In this document: in pieces, positions 7,132 through 13,033 of the stretch
Numbering within the stretch: position 1 is the first letter of the stretch
Layout: each line of letters opens with the position of its first letter
DNA from: an uncultured Collinsella sp.
GTDB taxonomy: Bacteria > Actinomycetota > Coriobacteriia > Coriobacteriales > Coriobacteriaceae
DNA length: 13,033 bases
Direction: 5' to 3'
NCBI GenBank assembly: GCA_900542965.1
Contig: UQPY01000056.1
Location: forward strand, 1-13,033
Position numbers and translations under genes: made by a program
Notes under the pieces: model-generated
The model's database searches: none
What the model was told of the DNA's origin: nothing
The model's input: only the letters and a program-made list of their open reading frames with translations

Positions 7132-7872
7132 ATGATTGACCTTCAAACGCTGACGATCTCTTATGGAAAGAAGGTGCTCGTAGATTCGGTGAACGCTGAG
7201 TTTGCCCCGGGTACGGTCTACGGTCTCGTCGCTCCGAACGGGCATGGAAAGACGACGTTGCTGCGTGCGATGGCAGGTTTGCCGGGTCCTCGCGTGGACG
7301 GGAGCATCGTTCTGGATGAGGTGCAGGGTACGGGTGCGAGAGAGGTCCGTTCTATGATCTTCTATGCACCTGGTGAGGGGACGCTGCTGTATCCCGGATT
7401 GCGTGCGGAAGATCACCTCAAGATGGTTTGCGATATGTGGCCGCATGCTCGCGATATCGAAGAGATAGTGGAACAAACGCAGATAGGCGAGTTCGCGAAG
7501 ATGAGGATCCGCACTCTGAGCCAGGGCATGAAGCAGCAGCTTACCCTGGCGATTGCGTATGCGACGGGCGCGCGGTACCTTCTATTAGATGAGCCCATGA
7601 ACGCGCTCGACCCCAGCAGGGTGGACTTGCATTCCGAGATTCTCAGGAAGCTGGCCGATTCTGGTACGTGCATCATCATGTCATCCCACATCTTGGATTC
7701 GGTCGATAGGCTGTGCGATGAGATTCTGTTTTTGAAGGATGGGAGGCTCATTAGAAGCATTCCGCAAGATGATGCTGCGCCGAAGTCTCCTGGATCCCAT
7801 TTCGCAAAGCCTGCCGGACGCGCCGAGGGTGCGCTAAGCACGTATCGGCGACTCTACGAAAAGGGCGGGTAG
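7132..7872 (+). CDS. ABC transporter ATPase subunit, cassette 1
   Basis: The product is 246 aa, a single nucleotide-binding domain. Walker A is APNGHGKTT (34-42), the signature is LSQGMKQQ (129-136, in place of the usual LSGGQ), Walker B is LLLDEP (150-155), and the switch His is H186 in SSHIL. These residues make it a likely active ATPase that powers the permease encoded just upstream, at the inner face of the membrane. An in-frame ATG at 7123 overlaps the permease stop by four bases, but AAAGGGG (7116-7122) touches it directly; the ATG at 7132 has the better 9-base spacing, so I prefer it. The GLVAPNG and GMKQQ wording is shared with the ATPase domain of the fusion protein downstream. A charged tail of about 35 residues follows the core domain. 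Confidence 0.9.
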   Translation: MIDLQTLTISYGKKVLVDSVNAEFAPGTVYGLVAPNGHGKTTLLRAMAGLPGPRVDGSIVLDEVQGTGAREVRSMIFYAPGEGTLLYPGLRAEDHLKMVCDMWPHARDIEEIVEQTQIGEFAKMRIRTLSQGMKQQLTLAIAYATGARYLLLDEPMNALDPSRVDLHSEILRKLADSGTCIIMSSHILDSVDRLCDEILFLKDGRLIRSIPQDDAAPKSPGSHFAKPAGRAEGALSTYRRLYEKGG

Positions 7873-7901
7873 AAATGCAAGTTAATAATCTATGTGGTCA
7901 A

Positions 7902-7935
7902 TATAATACCGTTAAACCCGCATATCGATACCGTT
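7902..7935 (+). promoter_or_regulatory. Candidate control region of cassette 2
   Basis: The 153-bp gap between the cassettes is AT-rich compared with its surroundings. It contains TATAAT (7902-7907) without a convincing -35, and two direct copies of ATACCGTT (7906-7913 and 7928-7935) spaced 22 bp apart, about two helical turns. Direct repeats at that spacing are typical of dimeric regulator sites, so cassette 2 may have its own regulated promoter. I see no terminator after cassette 1, so read-through is also possible. Confidence 0.3.
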
Positions 7936-8025
7936 CAGCCATTCGCCTCGCCCCCATCTTACGCATCTTCATCCGGTCTGTTACTTTTAATCTAACAATT
8001 CTTTGAGGAACGTAGGTGCTTCTAA

Positions 8026-9840
8026 ATGTACTGTCGACTTCTTCTCAAACTAATCCTAAGAGACAAGGCCGTATGGATTTGTACGCTCGTTCTCGCTGCA
8101 GCCTTTTCCGTCCCCATTGCGTTCAATTCACCCATCTACGGGCCCTTCTTTATGAAGCAGGGCATGCAGGGCTTTGTCGACGCATTCAATACGCGCGCGC
8201 CCCAGGCCAGCGGCACAGACCTATCGCCAGAGCAGCAAGATGACGCTGAGCTTGCAAGATACGCGAACGCCGCCCTCGCCGCTCAAACCGACGCCGCCTT
8301 TCTCGACTCTGCCGAGAGCTACTACGCGCTCATGGACGAGGGCTTCCAATCCGGGTCCATCGTGGGGGACCAGGAGACCAATGACGCAGAGCTCGCATAT
8401 TGCCGCGCTCTGAGCAGCTCCGGCATCGCGGATATCCCGGCCTCCGCAAACGACCTGCCGTTCCTCTCCTTCCTGCCCTACGCCATTGCCCAGGCGCCGT
8501 CCTTCCTTCCCTTCATCCCCTTCCTTCTCTCGTCGATACTCGTGCTCGGCGCCACAAGGCCCGGGACCCTGGCGGCAAAGGCGCCCGTGCCCAAATTCCG
8601 GCGCCTTATCCAAACCGTGTTTTCGATAATCGCCGCGGGGACCGCGATGCTCCTCGCCGGCCTTGCGCCCGGGGGCATTTACGCCTTGGCCCTAAACGGC
8701 TTCGGGCAGATCGGGTACCCGATCGCCTTCTTCCATAACGGCGCGCTTACCACCACGACCGCGGGAAACGTCTTCACGACCATACTTCTCGCGCTGCTTG
8801 CGGGCGGAACCTTGATATCCGTTTGCTCCGCCGTCCTATCGACCGCAACGAGGCGCGTCCTCGCGGGCCCCCTTACCTCCGCGCTGCTTGTCGCGGCCCC
8901 GGCATTCCCGTTACTGTCCGATTCGGCACTGGGGCATAACGCCGCGCTCGAGCTCCTGCCGCTGGCCGTGTTCTCGCCTATCGAGGCAACGGGTTACGTA
9001 GGATGCTTCCCGACAGAATTCATTGGCTCCGGTTCGGGCGGCGCATCGATGCTTGCCGTGGCCCTGGCATACGTCGCGGTCTTTTTTACGGTCGGCGCCG
9101 TTGCGACACGTTCCCCCAAACAGGCTGGACCCGCGAAAAAGCACCATGGGCTCGAGCTTCTGGACGCGAGCGTGGGATACGGGAGTACGACGATACTTTC
9201 AATCGGGTCGCTTTTCCTGAGCCCGGGAACGGCGGCGGGCCTCGTTGCTCCCAACGGCTCGGGGAAAACCACCCTTCTTGAAGCGCTGTCGGGCCAATTT
9301 CCCACCCGCATCCGCTCGGGAAGCCTGGCGGCAGACGGAATCTGCCAACGTCGATCAGCCGAATTTGCAGAACTCGTCTACCTGAGCTCTTCAGGCGGCG
9401 CGGATCTCTATCCCACGCTATCAGCCCTCGAGCACCTTGCTTTCGTTAGGGAGGCGTGGAAATCGGCCGCCGACATCGACTCGCTCTGCAGCTCCCTCGG
9501 AATCTCCCCATATCTCGACAAGCCGACCCGTAAACTCTCGACAGGAATGAAGCAGCAGGTAAAGCTTGCCATGGCGATATCGACCGGTTGCCCGTACCTC
9601 ATCCTCGATGAACCGCTGAACGGCCTCGATCCGGGAAAGCGGAAAACCTCCTGCGACGCGATGCGCAGCGAAGTGGCGCGGGGACGCAGCGTGCTCATCT
9701 CAAGCCATCTGCTCGACGACCTGGCAGACCTTACCAACTCGTTCTACTTCATCGAAGCCGGCACGCTCGTGGAAAAGATCAAGTCGTCCTCGCAGACGCT
9801 CAAGCAGGAATACCTCGATACATACGAGGGAAGTGAATGA
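8026..9840 (+). CDS. Half-permease fused to ABC ATPase, cassette 2 transporter
   Basis: The product is 604 aa. Residues 1-355 are a membrane domain: one helix at about 15-35, an extracytoplasmic Ala/Asp-rich stretch (45-150), then about five helices. The LNGFGQIGYP block at 223-232 matches both halves of the cassette 1 permease. Residues 375-604 are an ATPase domain with APNGSGKTT (408-416), signature LSTGMKQQ (504-511), Walker B LILDEP (525-530) and SSHLL. A homodimer would give the same two-membrane, two-ATPase core as cassette 1. ABC-2-type membrane domains fused to their ATPase in this order are uncommon in bacteria. The ATG at 8026 has only a weak AGGTG site seven bases before it. The likely role is export of the peptide encoded downstream, or protection from it. 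No protease domain is present, consistent with Sec-type secretion of the peptide. Confidence 0.85.
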   Translation: MYCRLLLKLILRDKAVWICTLVLAAAFSVPIAFNSPIYGPFFMKQGMQGFVDAFNTRAPQASGTDLSPEQQDDAELARYANAALAAQTDAAFLDSAESYYALMDEGFQSGSIVGDQETNDAELAYCRALSSSGIADIPASANDLPFLSFLPYAIAQAPSFLPFIPFLLSSILVLGATRPGTLAAKAPVPKFRRLIQTVFSIIAAGTAMLLAGLAPGGIYALALNGFGQIGYPIAFFHNGALTTTTAGNVFTTILLALLAGGTLISVCSAVLSTATRRVLAGPLTSALLVAAPAFPLLSDSALGHNAALELLPLAVFSPIEATGYVGCFPTEFIGSGSGGASMLAVALAYVAVFFTVGAVATRSPKQAGPAKKHHGLELLDASVGYGSTTILSIGSLFLSPGTAAGLVAPNGSGKTTLLEALSGQFPTRIRSGSLAADGICQRRSAEFAELVYLSSSGGADLYPTLSALEHLAFVREAWKSAADIDSLCSSLGISPYLDKPTRKLSTGMKQQVKLAMAISTGCPYLILDEPLNGLDPGKRKTSCDAMRSEVARGRSVLISSHLLDDLADLTNSFYFIEAGTLVEKIKSSSQTLKQEYLDTYEGSE

Positions 9841-9841
9841 C

Positions 9842-10186
9842 ATGAAACTATTTGAACAGCTGAAGTCCAACGCGTCGCGCATGGCTGTCTACGCCATCCT
9901 CGTGGCAACGGCTTTATGCGGAATCGCGGCACCCGTCTATGCGCTCAACGGGGAGAAAGGCGATGTCGAACCCGCGTACATGGCTTCGACGGTTAAAGAC
10001 CGGTACAAAGCCTTCTCTGGAGACGCGTTTTACGTAGCAGAGTACGACACGACCTACCGTCAGCTTCGCTACAACAAGGGCTACGACTATCTAGGCGCAG
10101 AGGCAATCAGCTATACGTCGGGTTGGTACCGCTCCAACTATGGACACATAACCCAGTTCAAGTGTAACTACCGTGTGTACAACTAA
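9842..10186 (+). CDS. Secreted Tyr-rich bacteriocin-like peptide precursor, cassette 2
   Basis: The product is 114 aa. The ATG at 9842 follows GAGGGAAG (9826-9833) by eight bases and comes one base after the stop codon of the transporter gene, so the two form an operon. A GTG at 9833 is possible but falls inside the ribosome binding site. Residues 1-34 form a signal peptide ending PVYA, with cleavage likely before L35. The mature 80 residues include 13 Tyr and one Cys (C108). The block YRQLRYNKGY (72-81) lines up with YKTISYRNGY of the cassette 1 peptide, and VKDRYKAFS (51-59) with VVDTYWSYS. Both peptides end in an aromatic stretch beginning QF. I infer a related secreted peptide, probably antibacterial, but no known family can be assigned with confidence. 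Confidence 0.65.
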   Translation: MKLFEQLKSNASRMAVYAILVATALCGIAAPVYALNGEKGDVEPAYMASTVKDRYKAFSGDAFYVAEYDTTYRQLRYNKGYDYLGAEAISYTSGWYRSNYGHITQFKCNYRVYN

Positions 10187-10199
10187 AGCAACCGGCCGG

Positions 10200-10235
10200 G
10201 ACGAGGGGTGACGCAAAAGCGTCGCCCCCGTTTTT
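10200..10235 (+). terminator. Rho-independent terminator of cassette 2
   Basis: Starting 14 bases after the peptide stop codon, ACGAGGGGTGACGC (10201-10214) pairs with GCGTCGCCCCCGT (10219-10231) across an AAAA loop, with one bulge, and is followed by five T (10231-10235). It closes the plus-strand accessory operon. Confidence 0.85.
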
Positions 10236-10260
10236 AACCATGCCAGCTGAACCTAGTTCA

Positions 10261-10334
10261 GTTTGGCTGATTTCCGATCTCAGCCGAACACATTGAGCGG
10301 AAAGGCCGTTCCCGCAGTCAGTCGAACGTCCCCG
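10261..10334 (+). repeat. 74-bp direct repeat, copy B (right border of the accessory segment)
   Basis: This stretch matches copy A at 2632-2705 at 68 of 74 positions, in the same orientation. Here the start is a clean hairpin, GGCTGA (10265-10270) with TCAGCC (10280-10285). A perfect 6-3-6 palindrome, CTGAAC-CTA-GTTCAG (10247-10261), abuts it and is not shared with copy A. Confidence 0.85.
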
Positions 10335-10358
10335 GGGCCCTTCTCAGGCCCCGGGGAC
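10328..10358. other. Perfect 12-bp GC-rich hairpin beside repeat B
   Basis: GTCCCCGGGGCC (10328-10339) pairs perfectly with GGCCCCGGGGAC (10347-10358) around a 7-base loop. The plus strand continues GGCATTTT, so it may add a second, weaker terminator before rpmE. It overlaps the end of the repeat and parallels the hairpin found next to copy A. Confidence 0.65.
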
Positions 10359-10439
10359 GGCATTTTCCCAGTTGAAGGAACGGTGGAGATGTGTTTCGAT
10401 GGGTCAGATTCGTGTCGTTCCGAAAAGACCGTGAACCTT

Positions 10440-10468
10440 TTGTGGGACACGCGGCGCCGTGGTACCAT
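10440..10468 (+). promoter_or_regulatory. Promoter of rpmE
   Basis: TTGTGG (10440-10445) and TACCAT (10463-10468) are spaced by 17 bp. This is the best sigma-70-type match upstream of rpmE and would start transcription near 10475, giving a leader of about 78 bases. Confidence 0.5.
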
Positions 10469-10475
10469 AGCCGAG

Positions 10476-10545
10476 TTTGTTGTCTTGGTCGGAAACCAAG
10501 ACGCCTTATGCGCTGATCGGTAACCAGCGCCTGACCAATAAGGAG
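10476..10545 (+). promoter_or_regulatory. Structured 5' leader of rpmE, probable bL31 autoregulatory RNA
   Basis: Two hairpins are visible: GTCTTGGT (10482-10489) with ACCAAGAC (10495-10502), an 8-bp stem with a 5-base loop, and GCGCTG (10510-10515) with CAGCGC (10525-10530). TTGGTC (10485-10490) can instead pair with GACCAA (10533-10538), which ends one base before the AAGGAG ribosome binding site (10540-10545). Two mutually exclusive folds near a ribosome binding site are what an r-protein leader needs. L31 leader motifs, including one named for Coriobacteria, have been described; I cannot confirm a match by eye. Confidence 0.55.
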
Positions 10546-10552
10546 TCCTACC

Positions 10553-10978
10553 ATGAAGCAGGGTATCCATCCCCAGTATGTCGAGTGCACGGTGACGTGC
10601 TCCTGCGGCAACACCTTCAAGACGCACGCTACCGTGTCCGAGATGAAGGTCGAGCTTTGCAACGAGTGCCACCCGTTCTACACCGGCCAGCAGAAGTTCG
10701 TCGACACCGGTGGACGCGTCCAGCGCTTCGCCGACAAGTTCGGTGGCGCCGCTGCCGCCCAGCTCAAGAAGGCTGAGGAGGCCAAGGCTGCCAAGGCCGC
10801 CAAGGCTGCTGAGGCCGAGGCCGCTCGCAAGGCCGCCGCTGAGGCTAAGGCTGCCGAGAAGGCTAAGCGTGCTGCTAAGTTCGCCGAGGAGGCTGCCAAG
10901 CAGGCCGCCGAGGCTCCCGCAGAGGCTCCCGTCGAGGAGGCCGCTGCCGAGGCCGAGACCACCGAGGCTGCTGAGTAA
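10553..10978 (+). CDS. rpmE: Large-subunit ribosomal protein bL31 with a long Ala/Lys/Glu tail
   Basis: The product is 141 aa. Residues 1-70 are a standard bL31 of the zinc-binding type: MKQGIHPQY start, CSC at 16-18, CNEC at 36-39, HPFYTGQQ, and the GRVQRFADKFG block. The four Cys at 16, 18, 36 and 39 are the zinc ligands. bL31 forms a bridge between ribosomal subunits and is normally 66-80 aa. Here residues 71-141 form a low-complexity Ala/Lys/Glu tail that starts basic and ends strongly acidic (EAETTEAAE), probably one long helix. The ATG at 10553 has AAGGAG (10540-10545). Expression is probably controlled by the leader just upstream. Confidence 0.95.
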   Translation: MKQGIHPQYVECTVTCSCGNTFKTHATVSEMKVELCNECHPFYTGQQKFVDTGGRVQRFADKFGGAAAAQLKKAEEAKAAKAAKAAEAEAARKAAAEAKAAEKAKRAAKFAEEAAKQAAEAPAEAPVEEAAAEAETTEAAE

Positions 10979-11013
10979 ATAGCTCGCCGCGGAATCGCTC
11001 GCATTCATGGCAT

Positions 11014-11056
11014 AAGGGCCGTGCATCCATTTGGGTGCGCGGCCCTTTTTCTTTTT
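11014..11056 (+). terminator. Rho-independent terminator of rpmE
   Basis: AAGGGCCGTGCATCC pairs with GGGTGCGCGGCCCTT over 15 positions, two of them wobble pairs, with a 4-base loop, followed by a T-rich run up to 11056. This is the strongest terminator in the window. Confidence 0.9.
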
Positions 11057-11070
11057 AAATTAGTGCAAAC

Positions 11071-11157
11071 TAACCTGTCCCCATGGCACCACATGGCAGA
11101 GAGGCGGCGTTTGCCCAGATAGACCTGCCAAAATTAACCTGTCCCATTGTGGCAGGT
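11071..11157. repeat. REP-like element between rpmE and secA
   Basis: TAACCTGTCCC occurs twice in direct orientation (11071-11081 and 11135-11145). The second copy lies inside an inverted repeat, ACCTGCCA (11123-11130) with TGGCAGGT (11150-11157). Short palindromic elements carrying ACCTGTCCC-like blocks are known from REP-associated transposon remnants. No transposase gene is present here. The rest of the gap up to 11287 holds the secA upstream region. Confidence 0.45.
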
Positions 11158-11177
11158 TGGTCGTAGTTATTACGTGG

Positions 11178-11193
11178 CGGTCGAGCTCGACCG
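11178..11193. promoter_or_regulatory. 16-bp perfect palindrome upstream of secA
   Basis: CGGTCGAGCTCGACCG is identical to its reverse complement. It lies about 95 bp before the secA start and 28 bp before a TACAAT (11221-11226) that could be a -10 hexamer, although I see no good -35. It is a possible operator; chance occurrence in GC-rich DNA is the alternative. Confidence 0.3.
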
Positions 11194-11287
11194 TATAGGC
11201 CGCGCCTTGTTTGGCTAAAGTACAATCATCTGTGTTTAACTCGCCCGCAGCTGCACGGCGTGGGCTATGGCCAAAAAGGAAAACCAC

Positions 11288-13033
<1,746 letters not shown>

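Noticed and set aside
10280..11026. Minus-strand open frame of 248 codons rich in Leu, Gly and Ser
   Set aside because: It is the reverse of the repetitive Ala/Lys/Glu tail of bL31, and its start falls beyond the rpmE end with no ribosome binding site.

Overview
The window looks like a chromosomal segment from a high-GC gut actinomycete of the class Coriobacteriia, most likely Collinsella or a close relative. This is an inference from GC-rich codon use, a bL31 gene with a long Ala/Lys/Glu tail directly upstream of secA, and the citrate synthase type. No marker here fixes the species.

Layout. The left arm is on the minus strand and is ordinary housekeeping. Read from right to left, it holds a small ACT-domain protein (2454-2167), a citrate synthase (2089-671) with its own terminator, and a Cof-type HAD phosphatase that runs off the left edge. 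The right arm is on the plus strand and is also core: rpmE (bL31) behind a structured 5' leader, a strong terminator, then secA running off the right edge.

Between the two arms lies about 7.6 kb of accessory DNA, bracketed by two direct copies of a 74-bp sequence (2632-2705 and 10261-10334; 68 of 74 positions identical). Its left part, on the minus strand, has a DUF2975-type membrane protein and a YozG-like Cro/C1 regulator in one operon. This is followed, in the same frame and separated only by a TAG, by the catalytic half of a tyrosine recombinase that has lost its N-terminal half. Its right part, on the plus strand, has two related export cassettes. Cassette 1 is a 121-aa secreted peptide, a double-length ABC-2-like permease (broken here by a one-base frameshift in a T5 run) and a separate ABC ATPase. 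Cassette 2 is a half-permease fused to an ABC ATPase, followed by a 114-aa secreted peptide and a good terminator.

How it may work. The two peptides have Sec signal peptides and share a Tyr-rich core motif, Y-K/R-x3-Y-x2-G-Y. The three half-permeases share an NGxGxxxYP motif, and the two ATPases share GLVAPNGxGKTT and LSxGMKQQ. I infer two diverged copies of one unit: a secreted, bacteriocin-like peptide with its own ABC transporter, used for self-protection or export. Cassette 1 assembles the transporter from a fused double permease plus an ATPase, cassette 2 from a permease-ATPase fusion. The arrangement recalls lactococcin-972-type loci, but that assignment rests on general resemblance only. 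A perfect palindrome between the divergent regulator operon and cassette 1 is a plausible operator for the YozG-like protein.
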